NCBI GenBank assembly: GCA_018398765.1
Contig: JAHBMJ010002209.1
Location: 1 to 21,176, forward strand
DNA length: 21,176 nt
Origin: Chromera velia
Taxonomy: Eukaryota; Sar; Chromeraceae
Direction of reading: 5' to 3'
Positions 1-10,738 of the stretch are shown here, piece by piece. Every line of letters starts with the position of its first letter. Position 1 is the first letter of the stretch. Below the pieces are notes generated by a model. The model had not been told where the DNA came from. It worked only from the letters and a program-made list of their open reading frames with translations, and searched no databases. The position numbers and the translations under genes were made by a program.

Positions 1-459
1 GAACTACAATCTGAGAGCAGATCGAAAACAGCTCTATATAGAAAGAGCTCAAAGTCATAGACAACCTCTCGACAGTGTGATTGCTGCGTAGTAGAGGGCA
101 AGATTCGCTCATTGTGGCTTTTAATTACACAACGTTCAAACCCGGTCCGGCGTTCAGTCTGCTTGTCCTACCTCATGCAGATTGATCCGAGAGACCATCT
201 GGTGGTAGGCTTGCCTTATGAGCGTCTTTTATATAGAAAGACAACTGTGTATCTTCTTTTCTCAACAATCTCTTCACCCAAAACAGCTGCCAGGCCCCTC
301 TGAGGTCATCTATTGTGCATGAACGATTTAAAGACCAAAAGAGTCCGACGTAATGCTACATACCACTTGTGCTGCCTCGCCATTTGCGGCTTGCCCTTTT
401 TAGCTACTCAGTTCGCCTTGTGGGACGTTTGTAGGCAATGCAACAACACAGTGTCATCA

Positions 460-525
460 GTAAGTGGCTTTGGAGGGGCTTTTATCTCAAAGCAATTCGT
501 GTGCATAAAGTTTCTTTTTGTGCAG
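460..525 (+). other. Intron-like segment flanked by a short direct repeat
   Basis: It starts with a consensus donor (GTAAGT, 460-465) and ends with a pyrimidine-rich acceptor (tttctttttgtgcag, ending 525), giving a 66-bp potential intron. The 11-mer TTGGAGGGGCT occurs inside it at 470-480 and again just after the acceptor at 530-540. The frame following the acceptor reads SLEGLNLSDLASLF, leucine-rich-repeat-like. No flanking gene could be built, so this may be a relic or chance. Confidence 0.25.
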
Positions 526-1377
526 GTCATTGGAGGGGCTCAATCTGTCAGATCTGGCTAGCCTGTTTGCCTTTCCGTGCGCGTTGACTGCACCCACAAC
601 ACTGAAAAGCATCTTTAGGAGCATTAAGAGGAGCACTAGCACATCAGCACCTATGGATCGCCGCGGGTCGCCGCCTCCACAAGAACCAATTGCAGATTTT
701 CTTGTATTGTGGTCATTTTTGTCGCTTTGGGGCTGCCTCTCACCTCTACCTCCAGGGGAGTGGGGGACGGTTTTGCCCGAAAGGACCTAGGTAGGTCATT
801 TATTAATTGATCCTTCTTGGGGGAGTGGGGGAGCAAATCCAGTCGCCAGACCTGGTTAGGTAGGGTCAAAACTAAATAGTTTCAGGGGTGATTATCTACT
901 TTTCGATCGCATTTATTGCATCATACATAGATATGCCAATTATGCAGCTACTATTATGGTTACTAAAATATAGCTATGATCTAACATTGATACAGCTAGC
1001 TTCAATTCTTTGTTTTATCTTTTGTTTTAAAACAATCACGTTTTAAAGAATGTTTATTAAATTTAAAAACTTATAAACAACGATTAAATACAATAGAACA
1101 CCCTATGTTATTCCTATATTTCAAAGTCCGAAATGATGTTAAAGTCCGGTAGGTTTCATTATGTCATGAAAGAGTCACCGCAGGAGATGGAAAAAGGATT
1201 TCAATACAACACCGCAGTAGATTAATGAGCAAACAGCGATGGATAAATGGCTGCAGACATGACAGCTGACACAGAACCGTAGTAGATAAACAGAGGGGCC
1301 AAACCGAAGGAGACAAAGTGGCAAGCACAAGTAAGACCCACGTATTTAGTGCAAAATAAATGTATGTATGTGTGACA

Positions 1378-1425
1378 TTGTGTGTGTGTGTATGTGTATG
1401 TGTATGAGTGTGTGTGAGTGCGCAA
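1378..1425. repeat. TG dinucleotide microsatellite, imperfect
   Basis: An interrupted run of TG dinucleotides with TATG and GAGTG interruptions. It lies outside any gene I can support. Confidence 0.85.
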
Positions 1426-2186
1426 GGGTAGAGTAATGACGGTGGCCAACGTCGCTTCTGCTTTTGAGCGTTCATTCATTCAATGTGTTGCGATGTGTTG
1501 TCTTAAGATGTAGATGAAAAGAAGCAAAAGAGGGAGTTTGTGTGGGGCCATGCATTCCTAGCTGGACTCTGAGGAGCGTCACAGGAAAAAGGGGTGAGAA
1601 CAAAGATCATTGGACTCCTTTTTTTTCTGTTTTCCTGATGCCGCCCTACAGAGATCGTTCATGCTGGTTCAGACTTACTAAGGAGAGGGGTGAAAACACT
1701 AAGAATCAGATGCCGACGGGATAAGGGGTGACTGAGAAGTTCACCCCTGGCGCCTTCAGTATCCCGCCGCCGTCCGACTAGGCAGCGTGCAAAGCGAGAG
1801 AAATACGCAAATAAATAAAAACATGCATGCACAGTATCGAATAAGTCGACCTGAATCACAAAAAAGATGCTGAACAGATGAAAGAGAAGGACAATTGCGA
1901 GAAGCCAGGAGCAACAGACTCCTCTGTATGAAGTAGCAGAAAAGCTTTATCCATCTGTCTAGCAGCCTACTAGCCCCGAATCTTCTAGTGGAGCGATCAA
2001 AGCTCGGATACAACTTACAGTTATCAGAGTGTCAGTGTACTGCATGAGGGGGGAGAGAAAGCCAAGAGCTCAGAGGGAGGAAGCTTCATTCAGCACTGCT
2101 GGGGGGGTCGCAACAATTCAGGCCCCTTACGACGATGGTAACTGGGAGTGAACATTAAGTGACTAAAGACTAGATAAAAAGCTTAG

Positions 2187-3473
2187 ATGACAAAAAAAAA
2201 CAAAAGTTTGCCCCCAGAAGAATGGATCCAAAAGAAGGAGCAGATCTATCTCCCGTTATGCCAGGGGGGGTTAGGAATCCCTTTCTTCCGTCATATCACG
2301 CCGGCAGTGCTAGTAGGCTGCGGTGCACAAACCCTCGCCGCAGTCAGAGGCAGGCTTACCAATCAAGGTTTTGCAACGCCAACACAATCGGATTTTGCCG
2401 GCCTGCATTGGGTGAAAAGAGTGGCACAGGCATATACGGACTGCAGAGGGGGGGTGCAGAGGGAACTCGGACAGAACCACATTCCCCGGGTATTGCAAAG
2501 TGAGTGGGGGGAGAGAATTGATGATTTCCTAATTCATGAGAGGGGGAAGATGCAGCACTTGATGATTGAAGCCCTCCACCTTGTTCGTAAAGAACAACTT
2601 CTGAATGCGCTGTCCCCTCTAGGGAAAGCACGTTTGAAATCTTGTTCAGGCACAGGGGCTTCAGCTTGGCTCACTGCAATGCCGTCCTCTGGATGAACCC
2701 CCACGCTTTTCACCACCGCCGTTCGTCTCCGTCTGGGTCTTCCCATCCCAGAAATCAAACGGAACCCGATCTGTGCTTGTGGGGCTACGCTGGACCATGA
2801 GGGCCAGCATGCACAGACTTATGGCATGGGGGGAGGGGTGTGGTGGAGACATGAACAGATGAAAGATGCATTCTGCTCTCTTTTGCAGGGGCTCCATCAT
2901 TACTATGTAATAAGGGAGCCAACCTTCGGACAGCTAGGCTTATCTACTCTCACCCATCTCGTCAATGAGAGACAGAAACGTCCTGATTTCCTTACAGGTC
3001 TCCCATCAGGAGACACCATACTAGGAGACGTCGCAGTGACCCATCCATTCTCAATTGATGCTAACCGCCTGCGAAGATTCGCAAAAACAGCAGTGTCGAC
3101 AGCAAAGGCGATGGAGAAGGTCAAAAACGACAGGTACGGTGAAATCTGTCATGAAATTGGATTTCGGTTTGTTTCTCTTGTGTTTGAGACATATGGGAGA
3201 CCAGGAGAGGGGACAATTCATTTTTTGAAAGAGATAGCGAAGTTGCGGGCCGGAAGAGTGAGAGGAGGAGAGGGAGACGAGGCAGTGCAGACAAGGCTGA
3301 TGGACCAGTATTATAAAGTTCTTTCCTGCACGCTACAGCGTTTCGTTACCGCAAATCTTCTCTGTTCAATTCATAGTAGGAGGGGAACCAGAGGGCCTTT
3401 CCAGCCTGAGTGCCTTCTCAGTAGGGAGGTCGCAGCGTTCTCCGGGTCTTTCGACTCGGAGGGCGCAAACTAA
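2187..3473 (+). pseudogene. Non-LTR retrotransposon relic, post-RT C-terminal region
   Basis: The frame 2187-2696 ends at a TGA (2694-2696) but continues in the same frame to 3473, so one stop interrupts what was a single ORF of about 429 codons. Seen in it: PLCQGGLGIP at residues 23-32, SGTGASAWLTAMPSS before the stop, VRLRLGLPIP after it, a CACG...H zinc-knuckle-like motif near 2785-2815, and GDVAVTHPF with an ETYG block further on. This order is typical of the region downstream of reverse transcriptase in non-LTR elements of algae and invertebrates. The RT domain is absent: a TAG sits directly before the first ATG and no RT motif lies upstream, so the copy is 5'-truncated. The position after the zinc-knuckle His, usually Cys, is Tyr. 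The family assignment rests on recognised motifs, not a search. Almost certainly not functional. Confidence 0.75.
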
Positions 3474-3516
3474 GCAATCCTTTTGTAATTGATTCTTTGT
3501 ATACAAACAAGAAGGT

Positions 3517-3526
3517 AAAAAAAAAA
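3517..3526 (+). other. A-tract, possible 3' end of the retroelement
   Basis: Ten consecutive A residues lie 44 bp after the stop codon of the retroelement frame. Non-LTR elements commonly end in a poly(A) or A-rich tail, so this may mark the 3' boundary of the insertion. No target-site duplication could be matched, because the 5' end of the truncated copy is not defined. Confidence 0.4.
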
Positions 3527-4266
3527 GGGGGGGCAAGCGCATGAAAGGAAAGGAAGAAAAGAAGGTTGAGAAAATGAGGGGCAAATTAATGGGGGGGGTC
3601 TCTTTGAAGTTGTTCTCTGCCGTCAAAGGGTAGCCTTTGCCAAGGGGACAAACTTTTAGAAAGTTTTTGCCCTGCCTCTCCCCTCTTTTCATTGTTCTCC
3701 AAGTTCTACTCTACCGCCGCTTGAGAAATAAGCCATAGTAAAAGTGATTAATGAGCAGTGTTCCTAGATTCAGAACAGACGGGACGAACTGGAACCTTTT
3801 GACAGACTAGGCTAGATCCGCCCCTCATACACGGGGACGCGGCATGCATAACAAAAACCTCAATCATCAAAGTTTGCCCGCTTCGTGGGCTCTGGGAAAA
3901 GTTTGGTAAGTGCCCCCCGCTTCGCTTTCCGCGGCCATGCATGTACGTGGGCATGCATCTGCCAAATTCTATCAAATTCTGCAAAAGCGAAAGCCAAGAT
4001 CGAAAAGCCATGCAATAGCCATGCATACCGCCATATGCCGCCCGTCACTCAGAGACGATCAATTTGCAGCTTCCCTTCCATGCATATTCGTTTCGCACAA
4101 AAGAAGAGGGCTTCCTATTTTGGTTTGCAGATGAAGTCAGAAGAAAGATCCGTCTGGGCTTGATTTTTGGAGAACCGCTGTCCGGTGGAAAGCAAAAGAA
4201 ACAACCAAAAAGCTCAATTGAAAGTTGTCTATTGATCTGTGGTCGATCCAGCCAGCCGCAGCCAGC
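3527..4266. other. Intergenic region upstream of the LRR-like gene
   Basis: No gene is supported. It holds several ATGCAT/GCATGC words (around 3940-3957, 4020 and 4080) and opens with purine and G runs after the retroelement tail. The short frames on both strands lack domain character. The core promoter of the gene starting at 4267 should lie here, but no TATA box or initiator could be singled out. Confidence 0.4.
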
Positions 4267-5908
4267 ATGTTGTCCAATTTTCTTGACCGACATGACGCAG
4301 TTGCCCCCGTCCGTGCGTTCCTCTCTTTGCGGGATGGGTGCCGTCTCGCCTCATGTTCGCCTTCTCTTGTCGTCCCACTCTTCTCCTCTTTGACAATTGA
4401 GGTTGTAGTCTCCCCCACTGGTATTCCCACTGGAAAGGAACTGAAGGTAGAACCTCTGTGCTCTCTTGCCCGTCCCCGCTTCCTCCTCAAGCGGCGGAAT
4501 GGACTTTTGAATTTCGAGGAGACGAGACGGCATCTCGTCGCCGCGTTGACAGGGCAGAAGGGGACGGAGACGGCTGAGTCTCTCTCCTCGAGCCTCCGCG
4601 TCCGTCTCTTGAAAGTCTTCAGTAGCCAGCTGAAGAGGGAGGGCAACTCTCCCGAGCTCCTTCGCGCCGTAGAGACATTGGTGGTGGAGTCGGGGGGGAG
4701 ATGTCCGAACACTGCCGAGCTCAAGGAGATGAAGAACTTGCAAACCCTGGTCCTCAGAGGGAAGGGGGCACAGCTGGGAATGAGAGCGAATCTGAATCCT
4801 TCCCGTCTGCCCAACCTCCGGCGTCTGGCCATTCAGTTTGGGGTGGAAGACGAGAAGACGGCTGCTAAGAATTCGGGGGGGGCGTATGATCTCCCAGGGG
4901 TACACGAGACTTGCAGCGCCCTGGCTGTGTTCAGACGACGTCATAGAGACAAGAGGTAGGGGGGGCGGCGGCAACGAACAGGAGAGTGTGGATGTAGAGA
5001 CGGCAAAGACATTGAGGAGTCAGATTGACACTTTTCACATTTCAGTCGGAAAAGAAGGTCTGAAGGATATGGAGAAGTTTTTTAGCGAGAACCCCGTGAA
5101 GCGATCTCTGAAGGATCTTTCTTTCACGTCCTTCAAAGTTAAGAAAGATCTCAGGAACAGGCAGCAACAACAGCAGCAGGAGGGGGGAGGGGATGGGAAG
5201 CGAAAGAAGGTAAACCTCAAAGCAGTAGAGTACGAGGGGGGGATCCATGCGTTTACTTACTGAAAAAGAATTCTGTATGCAAACGCATAAACCTCAAAGC
5301 AGTAGATTACGAGGGGGGGATCCAGACCAACAGGGTCCATGTGACCTTCTCCCTTCTTGCCTCAGAGCCCTTTGCAAGCCTGCAGAGACTGCAGATATTT
5401 TTCCTCTCGGAGTCTCAAACCGAAACTTTTTCCGCGCTTTCGTGTCTCTCCCACCCGAAGCGTCTAGGTACTGTCATCTTTGATGACCATGAGAGCACGT
5501 ATGTGTCAAAGAAGCTTGTTCCGTTTCTGCCCGAACAAAGCGAGGGGCAGCCCCAAGAGAGGACCGGCTTTTTCCATGCGAACGTTCACAGAGAAGGTTT
5601 GGAGGAGTCAGCGATTTCCTGTGAGAGTCTCGATCAGGGCGAAGCTCTTCTGTCGGTCATTGAGAGGGCTGGGGGGGGGGAGGGGGCGAGTGGGTTTCCG
5701 AGGATTGAGTGGTTGAGGCTCCGCCAGGAAGTCAAACAAATTGACATTCAGCGGACAAGCTCGACGAAGACTGCACAGACACTCCAAAAACTGAAGGTGC
5801 AGAACCTCTGTCTCGCGCTCTATGCGAGCGATCGGTCGGGATTCTCGAAAACATGTGGTTGTGTGTGTGTGCGTGTGTGTGTGTATGTGTGTGTGTGTGT
5901 GTGTGTAA

Positions 5909-5968
<60 letters not shown>

Positions 5969-5969
5969 C

Positions 5970-6001
<32 letters not shown>

Positions 6002-6010
6002 CGCGCGCGC

Positions 6011-6076
<66 letters not shown>

Positions 6077-6761
6077 TCGTATTTCTGTGTAACTCATAGT
6101 GTTTGTATCTGTATTGATCTGCTTTGTGTGCTGGTGTATGCATCCGAATCCGAGTGAGTGAATAAATGAATGAATGAATGAATGATTGAATGAATGCGCA
6201 TGAGTCCGAGAGCATGAAGGGTTGCATGAGTGCGGAAGGGAGTGTTTGGTTGATTCCTTTTCCCCTTGTCTGTTTAAATTTCCATTCGGTCCTGCAAGTG
6301 TTTCTCGATCCCCGGCCCTTGCTCGCCCTCCCGGCCGACTTCTTTCCTTCCATGTGGTCAATCTGCTCCTTGGAATGTGCTTCTCTCCTGAGTGCCTGCC
6401 TGCCTGCCTCCCTCCCTGCGTGCCTGCCTGTCTCCCTTCCTGTCTCCCTGCCTGCACTCCTTCTCTCGCTCTGCGTGTGTGCAGATGATCCGATTGCTCC
6501 ATCTGGTGTCAGGCATCCAGTCGCTCCACCCATTTTTTGAAGACATCCCCAGACCCTTCTGTCTTCAGTTGGACAGAAAGAAAAATCAATTCGTGATGGG
6601 GCGGGACCCCGATTTCGGACCGCTGCCTCTTGAACGTCTGTTCGTGTCTCCTGCATGCCTTCTTTTTTTGCTTCTGCTTTCCTTCATTTCTTGAATGAAC
6701 TTTTCCTTCCCTTCCCGCTCTCTCTTCTTTTCATTCTTTCTTTCTTGCTTGTTTCCTTTTT

Positions 6762-6796
<35 letters not shown>

Positions 6797-7456
6797 CTCT
6801 TTCTTTCTTTCTTTCTTTCTTTCTTTGTTTTTTTTTTGTTCTTCTCTCTTTTTTTTCTTCTCTTTGTCTCTTTCTTTTTCCCAGTCTTTTGCCGTCCCTT
6901 CTTCTTTCCACCTCTCATTCAAAGCTGTCGCCTGTCCCCGGTCTGTCGATCAAAGACATCTTAGAGCAACACGATAGTTAGACAGTCACTGACAGACAGG
7001 CAGACCTAAAGAAGAATGAAACACAGAAAGAAAGAGGGTGACAGAGAATCAGAGAAAGCAAGCTTTCAACGGCTTCGCGATTTATTTTTTCTCTTTTTTC
7101 CTAGACACAAACTTCGTCACATTCAAGAATCCGTCCGTGAGAATTTGGCAGTCTATCCATGGCCACTTTCCCCTCACTCACTTCTACGCCCGCGCCCCCC
7201 CCCTTGCAGTACAGGAGAGCGGTTACGTCCCTCCGCGTCTCTGGATCGACCCCCGGGCTGGTCCCTTCCGCGGCCACGTTTCTCTCCATCGAGATCCCTC
7301 ATCTCTGTGTGACAAACTGCAAGTGAGTAAGTGAATAAGTTTTCTTTTCGATCTTTTTTCCCTTTGAATGATACTGATCGGGTTTCTTTTCTTCCTCGCA
7401 TTTTCGTTTTCAGCCAGAAGAAGCTTGTCCGAGGGCTACATGGAAAAATTCCGTGA
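4267..7456 (+). CDS. Leucine-rich-repeat-like protein, multi-exon, uncertain model
   Basis: The first ATG of a long frame is at 4267. The N-terminus (MLSNFLDRHDAVAPVRAFLS, then a DGCRLASCSPSL stretch) is F-box-like in spacing, and later parts show leucine-rich segments such as LRAVETLVVESGG, LQTLVLRG, LPNLRRLAIQF and LQKLKVQNLCLAL. Proposed pieces: 4267 to a run of eight G (4875-4882), where the open frame shifts by one; then to 5209; 5326 to about 5871; 6485-6635; 7105-7136; 7210-7322; 7414-7456 (TGA). Junctions after 6485 have matching phases (1/1, 0/0, 2/2) and good signals, e.g. tttttcctag, GTGAGT and gttttcag. The frame change at the G run is either a real lesion, an undetected intron or a homopolymer error. 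Exon ends near 5209 and 5871 are uncertain. Function is not recognised beyond a probable LRR fold and possible F-box; a role as substrate adaptor would be guesswork. Confidence 0.45.
5211..5324. mobile_element. Palindromic short insertion A with 37-bp direct repeats
   Basis: Direct repeats at 5211-5247 and 5288-5324 match at 36 of 37 positions (one G/T difference). Between them is a 40-bp insert, 5248-5287, starting TGCGTTT and ending AAACGCA, i.e. inverted termini. Read on the minus strand the insert contains CATACAGAATTCTTTTT, the same core as insertions B and D. In the uninterrupted sequence the repeat reads NLKAVEYEGGI in the gene frame. The 77-bp gain breaks that frame. One way to restore it is splicing 5210-5325 (GTAAAC to ATCCAG, phase 0 on both sides). 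Confidence 0.8.
5860..6070. repeat. Compound microsatellite (TG)n-(GA)n-(GC)n-(TG)n-(TCTG)n
   Basis: About 210 bp of dinucleotide and tetranucleotide runs: TG to about 5983, GA 5984-6000, GC about 6001-6013, TG again, then TCTG to about 6068. It sits at the start of the proposed intron between the LRR-like exons ending near 5871 and starting at 6485. All frames through it are low-complexity artefacts. The same intron carries (GAAT)n near 6160-6200 and (TGCC)n/(CTCC)n near 6400-6460. Confidence 0.95.
6731..6826. repeat. (TTTC)n microsatellite in an intron
   Basis: A run of TTTC units with minor interruptions, in the proposed intron 6636-7104 of the LRR-like gene. The surrounding sequence is strongly pyrimidine-rich on the gene's sense strand up to the acceptor at 7104. 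Confidence 0.95.
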
Positions 7457-7645
7457 AGCGTACAGAAGCGCACATTAAATTGTGGCTTGCAGACGTTGAT
7501 TATTTCGAAGCACTTCAAGCCCCAGCCTGCAGGAGGACTTGGCTTGCCTGAACATGGAGGGCGCAACCAGGATCGTTTCTCTGCAATACAAAAAAATTAA
7601 GTGATCGAACTCTGTACAGAGAAAGAACTTTCGTATACGTTTCTC

Positions 7646-8248
7646 ATGCATGCACTTAATAAGTTTTGTTCCTGTCAAACTGTCTTAATTCTCCTGCATG
7701 CATACATGCATGATCGAGGCAGGATCTGGGACTGGAAGGGGGGCTCCCTGTTCAGCACCTGCCTCTCCGACGCTCTCCCTCGTACCACAGACAGGCAGGT
7801 GACGCACGCAGAAATCCTGTCTTTTTTTGCCTCTGACAAGGAGGATGGGGATGTGGAGGACGTCGGAGAGGACGAGAAAAAAGGCGATGGTGGTGAGGAT
7901 GAAGAAGACGAGGGAGATTTTGAAGAGGATGAGGAAGACGCAGAAAACGAGGGGGGATTTGAAGAGGATGAGGAAGACGCAGAGGACGAGGGGGAATTTG
8001 AAGAGGATGAGGAAGACGCAGAGGACGAGGGAGATTTCAAAGAGGATGAGGAAGACGGAAAGGACGAGGGGGGACTTGAAGTGGATGAGGAAGACGGAAA
8101 GGACGAGGGGGGACTTGAAGTGGATGAGGAAGTCGTAGACGACCAGATAGAACTTAATATTGATAATGGGGAGGAGTCTGAGTATGTCCCATCGGTGTCT
8201 TCTGGCGATGATGATTTGAACTTTGACAGCGAGCTGGAGGAAAAGTAA
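7646..8248 (+). CDS. Acidic tandem-repeat protein, function unknown
   Basis: An open frame ends at a TAA at 8246-8248; in-frame ATGs are at 7646 and 7706. The later one gives MHDRGRIWDWKGGSLFSTCL and may be the better start. From about residue 50 the protein is almost entirely Asp/Glu. Six 13-residue units of the type FEEDEEDAEDEGE start at 7919, 7958, 7997, 8036, 8075 and 8114 (39-bp period); the last two units change to LEVDEEDGKDEGG. The tail contains VPSVSSGDDDLNF, a possible casein-kinase-type acidic serine patch. It begins less than 200 bp after the proposed stop of the LRR-like gene and could instead be its 3' exon with a different splice choice; a cagacaggcag acceptor-like site precedes 7799. 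No family is recognised. Confidence 0.45.
   Translation: MHALNKFCSCQTVLILLHAYMHDRGRIWDWKGGSLFSTCLSDALPRTTDRQVTHAEILSFFASDKEDGDVEDVGEDEKKGDGGEDEEDEGDFEEDEEDAENEGGFEEDEEDAEDEGEFEEDEEDAEDEGDFKEDEEDGKDEGGLEVDEEDGKDEGGLEVDEEVVDDQIELNIDNGEESEYVPSVSSGDDDLNFDSELEEK
7919..8152 (+). repeat. 39-bp coding tandem repeat, six units
   Basis: Six consecutive 39-bp units, in frame with the acidic protein, each encoding 13 residues. The first three are nearly identical; the last two form a second subtype (LEVDEEDGKDEGG). The period is a multiple of three, so copy number can change without breaking the frame. Confidence 0.85.
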
Positions 8249-10738
8249 GAGAAAGAGAGGGGGGAAGGGGAGGAAACGAATAAGACGGCAGATCTGTCTC
8301 ATCCCTTTTCCTTCAGGTCCTCCGCTCTTTTATTGATGAATTCCTTTCATTCCCCCCTTTTGACTCTGTTCTTCAACTGATGCCTCTCAACCTTGCTGTC
8401 CGCCAACCCGCCTATGCAGATCCTATGCAGAAAGAAAGCAAGGAGCCGCGCAAGGAGAATTCTCTCTCTTCTTTTTTTATTGAAGTTTATTCTTTCTCCT
8501 GTTTAGCTCTCTGCACCGACGTGTCTACCGACGTGTTTCGATTATCGTGAATTTGCATGGGAAAATGCAGTGCATGAACAGTGCCGTGGTCTCTGTGAAA
8601 CTCCCCTGGCACCGAACCGCGGCTTGAATGACGTGTCAGATTAATGCTAATACAGTGCGAAACTTGTTGCAAAGCCGTCAGATTTATGTATGTATTGCTA
8701 ATATTTTTTTTCTGTGGACAATTTGTCCATAAAGCTTCTCTAGTGGCTTGGGATTTCGCGTTGCTAGATCTAGCACTTAAATTCTTTAACCCTATTTACT
8801 CTTACAATCATAAAACCTAGATCTTCATAGATTATTCATTCATTAATTCATTTATTGATTCATTTGATCCTTAATTCATATATTATATGTTGAACACACT
8901 GCATGTATATACCATATTATATGGTGAAGGTTTTATTGGTTACTATTTTAATATGATAGAGGAATACTATATAATGAAGGTGAACCAACCCTCCACATTA
9001 ACTTCTATAATGCTATGGCTCTGTGGGCCGGCAGTACGTGCCATTGCCCAGCATTAATTGGACCTAGGATTGGGCTAGGGATTGGACTGTCAGAAAGCTT
9101 GAAACATTAATATCAAATGGTATATTATATCCTATATATGCCTGTTATATATATCTCATGTTAGTGACATTGTTTAGTGATTACTGATTAGTGGTACCCT
9201 AGAGCACTGTCGCCGTTTTGCCTTATAGAGGTCGCCCCCGCAAACGGCAGGGGGGTGTACCTCATCGCTGAGGCTCAGACCACACCCCGTGGCCCACCTA
9301 GTTTCCCAGGCCGCTAACAAACAACAATCTATCTGCGCTTTGCATGCTTTGGTCTATGGGCTGTTCAGAAGGGACTGCTCCAAAAATTAATCCAATGATA
9401 CAGGATGAAAGGACACTTTGGCTTTGTGCACGCCCTCTCTCCATTCTTCTCTCAGCGATTTCTCCTTCTCCCTCCCTTAGCTGTCTTCCTGCTTCCATTG
9501 CCTTCAGGATGGTCTTGTATTCTTCTTTTCTTCTTTCCGTTCCTCCCTTTCTGTTTGTGATCACTCCGTGTCTCTGTGCCAGCACTGTTTATATTGAGGA
9601 CTAGACTCCGACTAGTACACAATCTAGTATACAATTTGTGTAATACAAACATAGCCCTGTACATAATAGTCATATCATATGAAATCTAAGATACATCATC
9701 ATAAAGAAAAAAGCTGAATATTGTAAACGTTAATACTTTATACTTTGATCGAATGAGTATAAAACTAACTATTAAACATTTTTTCAAATTTTCTAGCAGG
9801 TTCAGTTCTTACCAGTGTTTTTAGTCATACAGTCATTTAAAATTAAAAAAAAATATTACTTTGAAACAGAATCTAAGATATAGAACGACAGTGTGTGAAA
9901 TTTATACAACATGGACCTTTGTTTGTTATTAGCAGCCAGAGCGACGCTCGGCTGGGGAGTAGGACCAAATCGATTTCAGAGAGGGGACCATTTCAATCAA
10001 TCGACGTGTTAATTAAATTGCGTAGGATTCTTCCATTTCTGAATGGACTTGGAATTGGCCGAGCCTATCAGCACGGGGGGCCTCGTTTGGTCGCTCTACA
10101 TTGGTCCGTTTTATGTCTCTACTGAAACATGCTCGTGTGCTTCTTGTACCGTTCTCGGCAAACGTCTTTTAATGGCTTCCGGGACCAGTGAGTGAGTTTC
10201 ATTCGTTTTCTTTGGACGGGCAAGGAAGAGAAGAATAAGAAAGGATTGAATAAAGGCAGAAGGAAAAGCTTGAAAGAGGAACTTCAACCCGACTACCTGT
10301 CTGTCTGTCTGTCTCTCTGTCTTGGAGCTCAATGAGTTGAAGTGAGAAAATGCACATTTGAGCTTGTTGCAAAGTGGATGCACTCACTTGATTGACAAGG
10401 TCTCGAAAGGAAATTTTCTGCCGGGAAGGATGCGTTCAGGCTCCTCTCTTTCCTTCGTTCCCCTTTCGTTCATTCTTCCCCCCTCATCCCCCCCCCCGCA
10501 CTTCTTTCGCATCACCACACTGCGACCCCTCCCCTCTTCTCACATCTCGTCCCCTCTTTCGTCAACTTTCCCCCCTTCCTCTAAACGGCCCTCCTTCCCT
10601 CCCCATTTGTGCGTGTCGGTCCGTCTGCCTGTCTGTCCGGAATGAACCAACGACGATCCCATACAGCTATGCACCGAAATCCACGTCTCTATCGAACCTC
10701 ATCATCCCGTCATCCATCCATCCAGCCTGCAAAGCAAC
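8249..10738. other. Non-coding region, mostly AT-rich
   Basis: No convincing coding sequence. The parts 8640-9180 and 9620-9900 are clearly AT-richer than the gene regions and contain short AT palindromes such as accatattatatggt near 8930. They flank a GC-rich structured island at 9212-9288. The frames at 9298-9673 and 9895-10125 show no domain and are probably chance or old repeat relics. RSPH3 ends (minus strand) at 10739, so its 3' UTR lies at the upper end of this region. Confidence 0.45.
9212..9288. other. Nested hairpin island in AT-rich DNA
   Basis: GCCGTTTTGC (9212-9221) can pair with GCAAACGGC (9240-9248) with one bulge. Directly after it GGGGTGT (9252-9258) pairs with ACACCCC (9282-9288), enclosing a perfect inner hairpin CCTCA (9260-9264) / TGAGG (9269-9273) with a TCGC loop. 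Such linked stems suggest a structured RNA or a transposon end. It did not match tRNA or the spliceosomal RNAs I compared by eye, so no class is assigned. Confidence 0.4.

Larger units (their letters stand above)
1..2186. other. Region without a convincing gene
   Basis: No reading frame here shows a recognisable domain. The part around 900-1130 is AT-rich, and 1378-1425 is an imperfect TG dinucleotide run; the reading frames opposite that run are Thr-His repeat artefacts. An intron-like segment at 460-525 is listed separately. A short frame just after it (about 527-650, +) is leucine-rich and could be a gene relic, but support is weak. Nothing else in this stretch can be supported. Confidence 0.5.

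Noticed and set aside
1542-1724. Imperfect GGGGTGARAACA repeat about 98 bp apart as another insertion
   Set aside because: Similarity is limited to about a dozen bases with no palindromic insert between.
5210-5302. Insertion A as an exact introner spliced within the repeat (lengths 77, 78, 90 or 93)
   Set aside because: No AG|GT pair exists at equivalent positions of the two repeat copies, and the nearby acceptors lead straight into a stop codon.
5732-6656. Long minus-strand frames rich in Thr-His, Thr-Asp-Arg-Gln
   Set aside because: They are translations of TG, GA and TCTG microsatellites within an intron, not proteins.
9190-9330. Spliceosomal snRNA, tRNA or hammerhead ribozyme at the hairpin island
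   Set aside because: Conserved core sequences of U1, U2, U4, U5 and U6, the tRNA cloverleaf and the hammerhead CUGAUGA/GAAA core are not present by eye.
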